Numbered from the stretch's first letter, positions 11,590 through 22,654 are shown. The stretch is 64,000 bases of DNA from Coleophoma eucalyptorum (GCA_026120035.1 JALRME010000003.1:1860001-1924000); one strand, 5' to 3'. Made by a program: numbers and translations. The notes: generated by a model from the sequence alone, not told the origin.

Positions 11590-13410
11590 ATGAATCGACA
11601 TGTGATTTCCAAGCCAATGGCTGGGACAAATGTCCACGCTACACTGAGAAGATTTATGGGCACATCTGGCGCATACAGACTGCCTAAGCCTTACAATGAG
11701 AAGAATGTAAGATTCCCCTGTTGTTGGAAATTATTGTACTAAATAATTTAAAGCTCGATTATGCCAAGTCATCACCAGAGCGCCAAAGGCTACAAGATGC
11801 CTTGGTTCAGTTGCGGTCAAAAGTACCTATTTCTGTACCAACTATGCTCGGTGGTAAAGAGATAAAGGCTTCCGCAAACACTACGCAATTATCACAGAAC
11901 ATGCCTTCTGAAAAGTCCACCATATTGGCGACATACACGCCAGCAACAGAAGAGGAGGTTGCTTCGGCTATTGAGTCTGCTCTTGAAGCGAAGAATGAGT
12001 GGGCTGAAATGTCATTCTATGATCGTGCGGCTATATTTCTACGAGCAGCGGATCTCATCTCTGATAAATATCGCTTTGAGATTATGGCAGCCACGATGCT
12101 TGGACAAGGCAAAAATGCCTGGCAAGCGGAGATTGATGCAGCTGCTGAGACCGCAGACTTCTTCCGGTTTAACGTCTCTTTCGCGCAAGAGCTTCTTGAG
12201 AAGCAGCCTGCAATCAGTGCTGAAGGCCATGCTGGGTGAGCATTCTATTTATTAGACCCGCGGTGGAGTGGTGGCTGAACTCGAATTTAGGCGCACCGAT
12301 TGGAGGCCCTTGGAAGGATTCGTATACGCCGTTTCTCCTTTCAATTTTACGGCCATCGGCGGTAATCTTATTTCGGGACCGGCGCTGATGGGAAACACTG
12401 TTGTGTGGAAACCATCGCCTAGCTCACTATATGCAAGCCATCTACTATACAAGATCCTTCTCGAAGCTGGTCTTCCACCGAATGTCGTACAGCTAGTCAA
12501 TGGTGACGCAGAGATGATCACGCGTACAGTGTTTAACCATCCATCCTTTGCAGCTCTGAACTTTACTGGCTCTTCGGATGTTTTCCGTGAGCTCTACGGT
12601 AAAGTTGCCGACGGCATCAGGAGCAAGAAGTACAAAGACTTTCCACGTCTAGTTGCGGAGACATCTGGCAAGAACTTTCACTTGCTTCACAACTCAGCCG
12701 ATTTATCCAGTGCTGTAAAGCATACTATCAGAGCTTCATTCGAGTATTCTGGCCAGAAGTGCTCAGCATGCTCTCGTATCTATGTGCCAGAAAGCCGTGC
12801 TCAACAGTTTTTCAAGGAGATGAAACAAGAGTTGATTCATGTCAAAATGGGCGCACCTGAGGATTTCGATAACTTCCTCGGTCCGGTTATCAATCAGAAT
12901 GCATTTGAGAAAATCACCAAAGCAATTGATGCAGCAGACAAAGATCCTCAACTAGAGAAGATTATTGGTGGATCATATGACAACAGCACGGGTTTCTATA
13001 TCGAGCCAACTATTTATGTTGCAAAGACCCTGGAACATCATCTCTTCGATCAGGAGCTCTTTGGACCAGTCTTAGTCGCTTACGTCTATCCCGATGCTGA
13101 GTTCGATGGTCTCCTCGACAAGATCGACAAACAAGGTGGCGGATTTGCACTGACAGGTGCCATCTTCGCAAATGATCCTAAGGCGATCAGGAAAGCCGAA
13201 GACAAATTAAGATATGCTGCAGGAAACTTCTACACTAATTGCAAGACAACCGGGGCGGTTATCGGCCAACAGTCGTTTGGTGGAGCAAGAAGCAGTGGTA
13301 CAAACGACAAGGCTGGTAGTTCTGACTCCCTGAGACGATTCGCATCACCAAGAACATTGAAGGAGGAGTTCAACCGATTGAAATCGGTTTTGTACCCAAG
13401 CAACCTCTAA
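11590..13410 (+). CDS. prnC: Delta-1-pyrroline-5-carboxylate dehydrogenase
   Basis: Mitochondrial enzyme of the last step of proline catabolism: oxidises P5C/glutamate semialdehyde to glutamate with NAD. The model has three exons, 11590-11706, 11754-12235 and 12291-13410, giving 572 residues. The second intron (55 bases, GTGAGC donor) removes the apparent stop after GHAG and restores GRTDWRPLEGFVYAVSPFNFTAIGG. Catalytic residues are visible: Glu323 in ETSGKNFH and Cys357 in GQKCSA, 34 residues apart as usual in aldehyde dehydrogenases. The C-terminus keeps TTGAVIGQQSFGGARSSGTNDKAG. A basic N-terminus with MAGTNVHATLRRFMG fits a mitochondrial presequence. Aspergillus prnC and yeast PUT2 are the counterparts. 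It is convergent with the carrier gene at 14017-15172 and 12.7 kb from proline dehydrogenase. Confidence 0.95.
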
Positions 13411-14016
13411 AAAAGGTTGGGGGGCCTCATCACCATCTTTGTAACATAGATGCTTTAAAATATTATCAAACTTTTGACTCAATCTTATAATGTCTCCTTT
13501 GGAATGCAGTTTCTCTAGTATCATTTCCATAGCAATGAAATAGCGCAAGATAATCGAGTGAAATTTACTCTAACATAAATGTCTTCCCAAATTCGAACCC
13601 GAGTTACACAAGGATGTAACGTGGGCAATGAGTAAACAGCATGAGCTGTAGCTGAGTATTTCTGGGCTGATAGCTCTGCGGCTGGCAGCCATAGTTACAT
13701 GATCTTGAATACCACATTACACTTGGTGGTTTTAGGTCATTATTCGTCACCAACACACTACAATTTGAGCTATTCTATTACCTTGTGGATTCACTGGCAA
13801 AATCGACACTGGACAACCAAAACCACGAGCTACCTATTTTTGTCTTCGATTATTTTCAATCTTCCGCAGTGGTGATGGATCCTCGAGCGACAGCGTAGAT
13901 TTGACTGGAAAATAGCACAAACTTTTTTCATTTCTTTTTTCAGTGGGATTCTCTAGTAAACACTGCAAAGGGTCTTTGATATTGTAGGTTATTCATTGCT
14001 AGTCATATTCTACAAA
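13411..14016. other. Convergent 3' region; no gene seen
   Basis: About 600 bases between the stops of P5C dehydrogenase and the mitochondrial carrier. There is no supported coding sequence; the stretch should include both transcript ends. Confidence 0.55.
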
Positions 14017-15172
14017 CTATCCAAATCTTTTTCTAACTTGTTCTACACTTTGAGTTGTTAGCTTGGTTAATTTCAACATCCAGGGATCAACATACAGTAT
14101 ATAACAACCACCACTTGACATCGTAGTCCTCATTAATGTTGGGCTCAGACCATGCCAGAAGCCTCGTAGTTTCCCTTCGCGCCAAGTGGCCCGAATAGCA
14201 GCCCATGTATTGTGGTATTGTTTGTCTTTCCCAAACCCATCGCTTTGAAGCCTACTTTTCACTACATCTAATGGATAACTACTCAGCCAAAAGGCCATGC
14301 CAGACATCCCACCAGCAACCCCTACCAACCATGTCGGTATCTCTTGGCGTTTTTGACCTCTCTTCTTGACAATTTCATTCATCAATGTCTCGAAGGTTAG
14401 AAAATAGAATCCGTATGCCTGAGCCTCACGGACAATAGAGATTGTTTGAGCACGGAAAAGCCCTCTGAAGCCAGATTTCTGAACCTGTTGCTTAATGCAA
14501 TCCCATGGCCCAGAATAGAGGCGACCGGCGCCATCGGGCTGGGTCTGTAGCCTGATCTTGATGTGTTCAATGGGACCGGAAATAACGCTATTTGCCACGC
14601 CTGCAGAGACGCCTGCGAGATAGTACTTTATAGTCGGCGATTGAAGTGCATAGTGGTTAGTCTCTACAGATTTGAACCAATTCATGCTCTGGTGAAAAAC
14701 AGCGAATTGTATGCCAACCTGTTCAGAATTTGTAAACCTTTTAATCTTATAATTAGGGACACAAAGAAAGACTGACGGTTGCAGTAGCACCAAGGAATGG
14801 CAGAAGGGCACCCTATAATAGTTTAGCAAATCGATATGCCAGTGTTCCATTCGAAGGGCTACCTTGTAGAATGCGAAGGGCCCTTCAAATTTGATAATGT
14901 CTCTAACCACCCCAATGACATTCCTGGAATTATCCAGTTGAAGACGAACTTTGACGAGATCTTCAAGTATATGTTAACAATGTACTCAAATTTAATAAAC
15001 AAGCCTTACCAAATGGATGTCCTGTTAAACCACACTCTTATGTTAATATACTCCTCGGACTTCATGTGGGAGTTTGCTAACCGAGTAGAACGGATGTGAT
15101 TCCACCCGTTGCTCCTGCCAATGCATCTGTGGCAGCTCCAACTCTCGGTCCCGGCAAGTTATTTTTGGACAT
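14017..15172 (-). CDS. Mitochondrial carrier, Ymc1/Ymc2-like
   Basis: Inner mitochondrial membrane solute carrier of 312 residues, five exons: 15172-15082, 15021-15010, 14960-14863, 14812-14777, 14718-14017. Three repeats carry the family signature: GHPFDLVKVRLQ, GPIEHIKIRLQTQ and YPLDVVKSRLQ. The second repeat (PIEHIKIRLQTQ, then GPWDCIKQQ), REAQAYGFYFLTFE and WLSSYPLDVVKS resemble Ymc1/Ymc2, reported as glutamate transporters in yeast; carnitine or ornithine carriers are the alternatives. Exon 2 is only 12 bases and encodes part of the first signature, so its correctness is well supported. Between P5C dehydrogenase and the reductase, it could export the glutamate made by proline oxidation. 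That role is inference. Confidence 0.88.
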
Positions 15173-15748
15173 GCTGAAATTTGAATTTAGTACTATTTCG
15201 TCTCAAGTTGGTAGCTTTCTGGAATTAGAGAAATGGGTGTTGTCAAGAATTGAGTAACTACAAGTAAGAATATCAGTAAGTCGGATTTGTGTCCATGCTA
15301 ACGGCATCCAATGCCGAGGTTTATCGAAGGGATTTAGAACCACTATTGTTCGCCATAACCATTAATTCTGGACTGCCCCAAAAGATATAGATTCGGGTTG
15401 AAAGCCGAGATAGGCACAAACATATTTCCTCACTTGGGCTATCGATAATTTCTTAAATTGCTTGACTCAAACTGAACCCAAAATTAAGGATTCATTTTTT
15501 GGAACAAGGACCTGAAATAAGAAGCAGAGAGAAAATACATAGTAAACATATAGAGTGTGGCTTGGTACACTATAATACAAGATGCCTCAAAGTTAAACAT
15601 AAGTTGAACGATTTTGGAGAATTGTACAATTTCTTGAGTGCTATAGAAATTTGCACTGTATTCAAATGTCGCTCAATGTTATCCTCGCCGCTTTCCAAAC
15701 ATCAAAATAGATTGATCTACTGACGATTACAAGTAAATTATTTTAACA
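15173..15748. other. Intergenic region upstream of carrier
   Basis: About 575 bases between the carrier start and the stop of the next minus-strand gene. The side next to 15172 should be the carrier promoter. No coding sequence or clear regulatory motif was recognised. Confidence 0.4.
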
Positions 15749-16679
15749 TCAAGATTTATTCTGACCAAGCCCACTGGCTAATAGGATGCCGTTTTGAGTT
15801 GCACCAGCTATCACCCCTCTCGCTCCACCTTTCTCCAAAGCCATCACTGCACCTATTGTGCAGCCTGGTTGAGCACAAATATTCTCACGCAAGTCAGATG
15901 GACTTTGACCATTTTGCATCAAAGCTGCTGCACTTTTCAATGCCTGAATTACAATAGGCTGAGCAGCTTTTCGAGAAACACCCGCTGCGACAGCCCCATC
16001 GATCATCGCATCGCAGAACAATGCTATAGCCGCCGGCGTGGATCCGCACAAAAATGTGCAGGCATCAAATGATTGCTCGGGCACATACATGGCCGTGCCA
16101 ACTTTTTCGAAGAGCGCCTGCGCGAGCTTGACGCGTTCTTGGGGAGGCGGCGGGTTTGCAATGTTAAGCGCAGTTACTGATTGTCCCACTGATGCCGCTA
16201 AGTTGGGCATAGCCCTAATAATATGGCATCTCTCAATGTGTTCTGTAGTTGGTAAGTCGCCATAGAGGGCCGTAATGATCTGAGATCGCGTGACTCCGGC
16301 CGCTAAGCTGATGAGAAGCTTGCCCTGGAGGGCATCTCGCATGCTAGGCTCGCTGAGAACATTGCATACATCATTTGGAGGAACAGCCAAGAGAATAGTA
16401 TCGGACTCCTGTACCGCTTGAAGATTACCTCCTGCACGTACGGTGAGGGGTGCTTTGAATCCTGAGAACGTGTTGCGTAATGATCTGGCTGAGTCCTCGG
16501 ACATGACACTGATTGTACAACTCTCTAATTTTACTGGGGTTGGCTTTGTACCAATATTATCAGCATCGATGCCCTGCAGTATCGCAGTTCCGAGGCTGCC
16601 TGTGACGTATCAATCATCGGGTTTATTTGCGCATTGTTTTTGACAAAGACATACCACAACCGATAAGCCCAAGCCTCAT
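15749..16679 (-). CDS. Pyrroline-5-carboxylate reductase family protein
   Basis: NAD(P)H-dependent imine reductase of the ProC family, 291 residues, exons 16679-16655 and 16599-15749. The 54-base intron (GTATGT donor, CACAG acceptor) splits the dinucleotide-binding motif, which after splicing reads MRLGLIGCGGSLGTAILQG. Family motifs follow: LISLAAGV, HIIRAMPNLAASVGQSVTAL, then the C-terminal all-helical domain with TFLCGSTPAAIALFCDAMIDGAVAAGVSR and a closing PGCTIGAVMALE. Canonical P5C reductase makes proline, the reverse of this cluster's oxidation. Its placement here suggests a proline/P5C cycle or reduction of another cyclic imine from the neighbouring flavoenzyme. Length (usually 265-320) is normal. 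It is divergent from the flavoenzyme with 603 bases between starts. Confidence 0.9.
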
Positions 16680-17282
16680 TTTGAATAATTCGTATTCAGA
16701 TATAGCTGCTGCTATTGAATTGCACTGGAAAGAAGCCGGAGAGAAAAGATTGGGATGTTCTTGCGAGAATGTAACACCACCTCCGAGTAGCTTTTTACAC
16801 TGTCGAAGACTTGATTGCATTGCCGATGTGTCACATGGCAAGGTTCTATCTGGATGAGAAGCCGAGCGCTGCTCGGGTGTAGTAAGTAAGCACGGCAAGG
16901 CACACATAGCAAATAATCCTTCACACCATGTTTGCCGATCGACTATCTCGGATCCTCTTCCGACGACACTTTTGGCCCACGACAGATCTACCGATCGCAT
17001 AGGACTTTACCTAATAGCCCTGCTGATCCCGAGGCGGGAATCTAATCTTGGTTTAGTAGACACTACGGATGTTCGCATCATGCCATCTGCGGGGTGCGCA
17101 TCGAACTCAAGGCTTCCAAAAGAGTGGAGGGCTTCTGGTTTGGCTACCAACAGCTGATTGTGAGTTTTCAAAGGAATAAACAGCTATTTTATTAGCCCTC
17201 TCCTCTGCAGTATTTTTGCTTTGCTCTAGATAAACAAACCAAATCAAAATCATCGATCATCTAATTGGCTTTTAACCTGAAA
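16680..17282. promoter_or_regulatory. Divergent promoter of reductase and flavoenzyme
   Basis: This 603-base gap separates two divergent start codons. It holds TCGG-N8-CCGA at 16948-16963, an inverted repeat typical of Zn2Cys6 dimers, and an AGATAA GATA-type site near 17226. A similar TCGG-N9-CCGA lies upstream of proline dehydrogenase. Function is inferred from sequence alone. Confidence 0.5.
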
Positions 17283-18655
17283 ATGGCGGGAACTAAATCA
17301 TCACCAACCGCAATTCTGGGCGGTGGGGCCTGGGGCTTGTCAACCGCACTTGCTCTACTAGAAGATGGATATACCGATATCACTGTTTTCGACAGAGCTT
17401 CAGAGATACCTTCCCTTTACTCGGGAGGGTTTGATCTGAACAAAATAGTTCGGGCAGAATATGAAGACCCGTTCTACACCAAACTAGCGCTCGTAAGAGT
17501 TCGGGACTCATATACTTTCAACGATTCCTGACGGTTCTATAGGAAGCTATTCAAAAGTGGAAAACCCCGTTCTATGGGCCGTACTTCCACCAGACGGGAT
17601 ATGTTGTCGCAAATTCAAGTGGTGCGCCACAGAAGGCCATTGATCATCTCGAGCACGCATTGGCTTCGGTCCAGAACCATCCCACATTTGCACCCTGCAT
17701 TACCCCGCTGAAGTCCCACCAAGATTTCAAAGATGTGTTTTGGCAGTTTACAGGTCGCATGACGGGCTTCAAGGGTTATCACAACAGGCTTGCCGGTTAC
17801 GTTCATTCGTCTAATGCGATGAGTAGCGTACACCAATATCTAAAAGCAAAGGGAGTAAAATTCATCCTAGGTGAGAGTATTGGTAGAGTGATGAAACTGC
17901 TCTACGCCGGGACTGGGCCATCACGCCGTTGCACAGGATTTCAGACAGTCGATGGAGTTATCCATGAAGCACACGTGACGATTTCATGCCTCGGCGCGTA
18001 TCAAGCAGCGTTGATTCCTGAAGTTGGCTACTTCACTGTTGCAAAGAGTTGGTCCGTCGCCCATGTTGAGCTCACACAGGCAGAATGCGATTATCTTCGA
18101 GGCATTCCCGTCCTTAATATGCGAGACATGGGCTTCTTCTTCGAGCCGGACCCTGCTACTCGCCTTTTCAAACTCTGTCCTTTGGGGGCAGGATATATCA
18201 ACACAGATGAGAAAACGGGCATTTCCTTGCCGTCACTCGACCGTCTGCCACCTCCACAGGACTATATCCCGGCAGAAGATGAAAAAAAATTAAGGAGGCT
18301 CCTGCGTGAAACCTTACCCTGGATGGCCGATAGGCCATTCGTGGACCAGAAAATGTGCTGGTTCTCAGACACCAGAGATTCAGAGTACTGCATTGACTTT
18401 GTACCTAACACCAACAAATCGTTGATTGTACTAACTGGAGACTCTGGCCATGGGTTCAAGATGATGCCAATTGTCGGTCAGTGGTGTTTGTCATTGCTCA
18501 AGGATGGAAACCAAAAGTTGCCAAGGTGGCAGTGGCGAGATAATGGATCAGCTAAACAAGACTGGGGTGATGAAGTATCGTGGCGCATTGGCACAACTAA
18601 GGAAATTCGTGAGGTTATTGCCGAGAAGAATCGCAAGATGCAGTCGAGACTATAG
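17283..18655 (+). CDS. FAD-dependent amine oxidase, sarcosine/fructosyl-amino-acid-oxidase-like
   Basis: Flavoenzyme of 440 residues, exons 17283-17492 and 17543-18655, joined at phase 0 across a 50-base intron (GTAAGA, TATAG). It starts with the Rossmann motif ILGGGAWGLSTALAL at residues 11-25. KIVRAEYEDPFYTKLAL and FHQTGYVV follow, as in amadoriases and L-pipecolate/sarcosine oxidases. Cys342 in KMCWFSDTRDSEYCID is in the position of the cysteine that binds FAD covalently in monomeric sarcosine oxidase, and LTGDSGHGFKMMPIVG is the conserved C-terminal FAD loop. The reaction would be oxidation of a secondary amine to an imine with release of peroxide. Candidate substrates are N-methylproline, pipecolate, a hydroxyproline or an Amadori product; none can be chosen from sequence. 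The first ATG after the closed upstream frame was used. Confidence 0.9.
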
Positions 18656-19252
18656 TTATCAAAGTCACATGGCTGATTAGTTTTTGTTAAATGGAGATCG
18701 AGTATTCTAAACTATCGTTATTATCCGTTAATCTCTAAGACTATCGATAGACATGTTAGCCGTCGGTTAACGATGGCTGTCATTTCTAGATATTATAGTG
18801 ATTCTTTGGGTCTGTTGAGTATAGTGATTCGAAAATGTCATGGCGATAAAGAGAATTGTGGAAGTTAATTCAGAGACTCATCAGTCACCAGCTATTACTT
18901 ACTGTAAAGCTGTGACATGATAATGAGCAAGCAGGACATCAATTAGCACGGTAGCTGGTCCCTGAGAATTGGAAATATGTTTTATTGTTCCCACAGGATG
19001 TGAGAGTGCCCAAGCCAAAGTGCTAGGCATAGCATTTAATATGGCTTCACAATATTATATTAAGCGCATGCATCGATACTTTTCTGAAATTAGCTTTAAA
19101 ACGACCAGAACAGCACAAAATATAAATAATTAGGATATGTCATCAAACTTTGAATTTCTTTACTTTACTCCTCAAACCCTTGTTAACAAACTTTATTTTC
19201 CCACATTTTTGTATACTCAAAACTTTTCTAGCATGATTGCACCGCTCAATAA
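18656..19252. other. Convergent A+T-rich intergenic region
   Basis: About 600 bases between the stops of the flavoenzyme and the permease. It is A+T-rich, all frames are closed, and no repeat or RNA gene was recognised. Confidence 0.5.
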
Positions 19253-21336
19253 CTACCACAACTGTACGTATGTAAGAAATCGCCTCCACTTCGGCATGCC
19301 ATAGTATTCATCCAGCTGTTGTATCTCTTCAGGACGAAGTACCCATCTTCCAGTCGCTAGGTCAGCAGTTTTGGGATCTCTCCAGGGTGTCCGCATAACC
19401 AACTTATAGACTATCGTAAAAGAAACAACGATCAACATCCCAAGCATATACTCGAAAAAATTGTAGGCAGATGGAGCAGCGCCAATAGGCTTTATGCTAG
19501 CAGCCCAACAGCCGGCAAATATCAACATTGCAACTATCGTCAACCAACAGGGTGCTAGAGGCCAATTTGTTGATTTCCAAGCATATATCTGGGAAAGTAG
19601 GTTGTCATTCTGCGCCTTAAGACATTGGTGAAATCGCCAGTTCGTGAAGGCGATTATAAACCAATTGATGAAGTAGCAGGAGCTCGTAATGCTCACCAGC
19701 CAGTTCAGAGCGACAGTGCCACCAGCTGTTAGGTGAATCGTTAGCATATAGACAGAAAGATATAAAGAACGAATAGTGTACTATACCACTCAGATTAATG
19801 TATGTAAGGAAGGTAGCGACCACAGCAGTGATGATGAGTGCCCAACGAGGTCTTCCGGCGTTGTCAACTTTGGCGATAACTTCAGGAATCAAATTAGAAT
19901 GCGCCATTGTACGCAAGATTCTTGAAGAGATGTAAATAGATTCTGCACTGATGGCTAGAATACCACACATCATTCCTGCGTTTAGTAGATCTGGGATAAC
20001 GGGAATATTGGCATCTGTCACAGCGACAACGAAAGGCGATGCTGTGATGCCACTACCTCCTAGCAGCCGTGAGTCGTCTGATGCAACTAGCAACGTGATG
20101 AACACAACACTGAGCATGTAGACGAAGCTGACTCTGAAAGGAACGAGCTTGGTGGCATGGGCCATAGAAAAGCGAGGGCTTTGTGCCTCGCCACCCATAA
20201 TTCCAATGAAAACTTGATCGCCGACAGCCCAGGTGGCCAGCAAGATTGCATTAGAGAAGCCCTATACCAATCAGCAAAGTTCATGGACCTTGTAGTTTCT
20301 CAAATTACCGCAAAGCCATTCTTGAAGGGCGGGAGATCTCTCCAATATGAGCCATTGTGAACGTAACCGTGAGGACCAGCTCCGCAGACAATGGCCAGTG
20401 AAACAGTTATAATGATCAAAAATAGGAAGATCTTAATGAGAGAGGTAAAGTATTCGAACCAAGCAAAGACTTTGTTTGGAAGGAGGAAGATCAATAGCGT
20501 AGCAACGAGGAAGATTGTAACTAGCAGGAAGAATTTTAGCAAACAGATCAAACGATAGTATAATGTAGTGCTTACGTGTTGCCGCCAACGGGAATGAATC
20601 CTCTGCCCAGTATTGAATGAGGATATTGAAAAATGAGGCTTCAGACGCAACAATCTAGTAGCACGTCAGTAACAGCTTTCTTTTTTTCCCTTGCGTCGAA
20701 GCCATTGGCGCATAAATAATGGCTATGTTGGAATATGGGGTTCATTAAGAGGTGACAAGTATTTCATGCAATTTTGCAGGAGAATTTACTCACTGCAGTC
20801 CAGCCTATTTCGACCGTCCACCATTAGCAATATTCATTTTTTTTCGTTCAAAAGTACATACCAAGCCATTCCGCGAAGCCCGCACCGAAGGCCAAAGCAG
20901 GATCAACCCATCGATCTGCATAGTCGATATAGTTCCCGGAAGTTGGGAAAGCAATCGTCATCTCTGACAAAGACTGCAGGACAGCCCAGACGGCACTGCA
21001 AACAAATGCATATGCAATTACCATGTTGCCAGGACCACCATTTGCAAGAGCTTTGCCTGTACCTATGAACACTCCGCTTCCGATGTTGGAGCCTAGAGAA
21101 ATAACCTAAGGCCAGTCAATAAACGGAAAACCTTCAGATCAACCCAGCCATAGGTTCGCCGAGAATACCAGAAGGCAACTCACATGAATCTGGCGTGGTG
21201 TAAATGCACGGTGGAATTTGCCATTACGATCCTCTGACAGTTCGATCACCTCTGCTTGATTAATGCTTGAGAGCTGCTCCAAAGGACTGAGGGTGCTTTC
21301 TTTGTTAATGGCCTTCGAATCCATATGGGAATCCAT
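19253..21336 (-). CDS. Amino-acid permease, YAT/APC family
   Basis: Plasma-membrane amino-acid:proton symporter of 548 residues, seven exons: 21336-21184, 21105-20862, 20804-20794, 20654-20576, 20520-20309, 20261-19787, 19725-19253. All junctions are GT-AG and in frame. Transmembrane segment 1 has VISLGSNIGSGVFIGTG, the substrate-backbone-binding turn of APC permeases. Later segments include WTAIVASEASFFNILIQYW and TWAVGDQVFIGIMGGEAQ, and ISSRILRTMAHSNLIPE is typical of fungal amino-acid permeases. The third exon is 11 bases and supplies GWTA. I used the first true ATG; a TTG codon at 21378 extends the frame but is unlikely. It is the obvious uptake step for the cluster, in the place of prnB. 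Specificity for proline is inference. It is divergent from the 751-residue regulator. Confidence 0.9.
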
Positions 21337-21627
21337 GAGGAAGGTAGTGAAGAGACCAGTCTCAATGTGTTGCAGCAATTAATACCAGTAGTCAGAATAC
21401 CAGGAAGGATGTCCACTTTCGTAATAGGATGACTGGCTGGCAGTATGGAGATGTAATGGTATGGGATGGATGGTTCATATAGTAATTCAAGAGGAAGATC
21501 TGCGTTCTATGCATCCTTCCCTACCCCGCGCATCATCGGATGGCATGCATTCTTTATCTGCAACAGGTCTTCTCGGTTTTCTACACCCTGGAGTTTCGAC
21601 GCACATTTGCCACAAAGGAGAACTATA

Positions 21628-21650
21628 TCATATCTTTATCTTTATCTATG
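21628..21650 (-). promoter_or_regulatory. Tandem GATA sites upstream of permease
   Basis: Read on the permease strand, this gives AGATAA twice, then AGATAT and TGATAT, within 23 bases and about 300 bases upstream of the permease ATG. HGATAR is the AreA/NIT2 recognition sequence. Close tandem sites are typical of nitrogen-controlled fungal genes. Confidence 0.55.
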
Positions 21651-22270
21651 CACATATGTGATATGAACCTTGTGCTATCTCCCGCCTATCATTTTATCGC
21701 TTCCATAACTCAAACGATAACGGATTTTTTAGCTCTCCGGGGAGCCAAATTATAAACATGGTCGTATTGAAAAATCCAGATGAACAGAGAATATTGAACA
21801 AATATAATAAAATAAAAAAAAGGCCAAGTCAAAATCTAACAGCCCGGTGCTAAACTAGTCCCAAATGAGCACAAAACAATAACTTCAGACTCAAAGTCAG
21901 GCTGGGCACATTGCCCGAAAACAAAGACAAGTCAAAAGGCACTACGGGATCAATCCCGAGATAGTATGTCTCGGATGGCACCAAGGTGTATACCGGAGGG
22001 AACAAGACTATCACAGCCACGAGACGCCACAGAATTGTCATTGCACTGCACTGCACTGCATGGTCCTGATACCGCCACAGCTATCATAATAAATAAATGA
22101 TGAATAGGGTATCTTGTACGGAATTAGATTTCAAATTGGAATTACACTTGGAACTGTATTTCGGCACCCCATTCTTCTATCTAATATACTATACTGGCTT
22201 GACCGTTGTTTAGAACTTGCACGAGATACCAGGGCTGCCTGCGCTCTTTAAGACGTATTGCAGCATGCAC

Positions 22271-22288
22271 AATCTTATCTTATCTGTG
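22271..22288 (-). promoter_or_regulatory. Paired GATA sites upstream of regulator
   Basis: The reverse strand reads AGATAAGATAAGAT, two overlapping consensus GATA sites about 370 bases from the proposed ATG of the Zn2Cys6 regulator. Confidence 0.5.
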
Positions 22289-22417
22289 TAATGATTCACA
22301 CTACTCCATAATCCCACTCACCGTATTTACAGTCTTGTACAATATCATGGATACAATATCATGGATTTAGTTGCAGTCCAGCCGTAAGTAAGGTCGTGCG
22401 TGTCCTTCGCAGTTGCT

Positions 22418-22456
22418 GTATCTGTATCTCTCCGTATCTCTTCTCGCTTGATAAGG
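22418..22456. promoter_or_regulatory. Third GATA-type cluster
   Basis: GTATCT occurs three times, followed by TGATAAGG, in 39 bases about 200 bases upstream of the regulator ATG. The last is a full consensus site; the others are weaker. Confidence 0.4.
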
Positions 22457-22654
22457 CCGCCCGCCACTTTGCCCGTCGGCATTGCGACCCCGCAATGCTC
22501 CACCGACGCCGCTTCTTGACTTCACTTGACTGACTCTAGAACTCAAACGAGGGAGCAAGCCACGAGCCTAGCAGCATACTGGAATCACTGTGCAGACTTC
22601 ATGAATCAGCCTTTTCATTATCCAGCCATCTATATCCTATTGAACGCTTTGACC

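Larger units (their letters stand above)
21337..22654. promoter_or_regulatory. Divergent promoter between permease and regulator
   Basis: A 1.3-kb intergenic region serving both genes. It holds three groups of GATA-type sites (listed separately), a CTCCGGGGAG segment near 21735 that fits a CreA-type SYGGRG site, and a direct repeat of ACAATATCATGGAT around 22339-22366. A CACTG triplet repeat lies at 22043-22060. No supported ORF is present. The layout is that expected of a nitrogen- and carbon-controlled catabolic permease. Confidence 0.6.

Noticed and set aside
12234..12256. Apparent stop after GHAG in P5C dehydrogenase, suggesting a pseudogene
   Set aside because: A normal 55-base intron at 12236-12290 removes the stop and restores a conserved sequence exactly in frame.
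13585..13630. Reverse strand CTCGGGTTCGAATTTGGG resembles a tRNA T-arm and B box
   Set aside because: The arm does not pair correctly and no acceptor or anticodon stem is found nearby.
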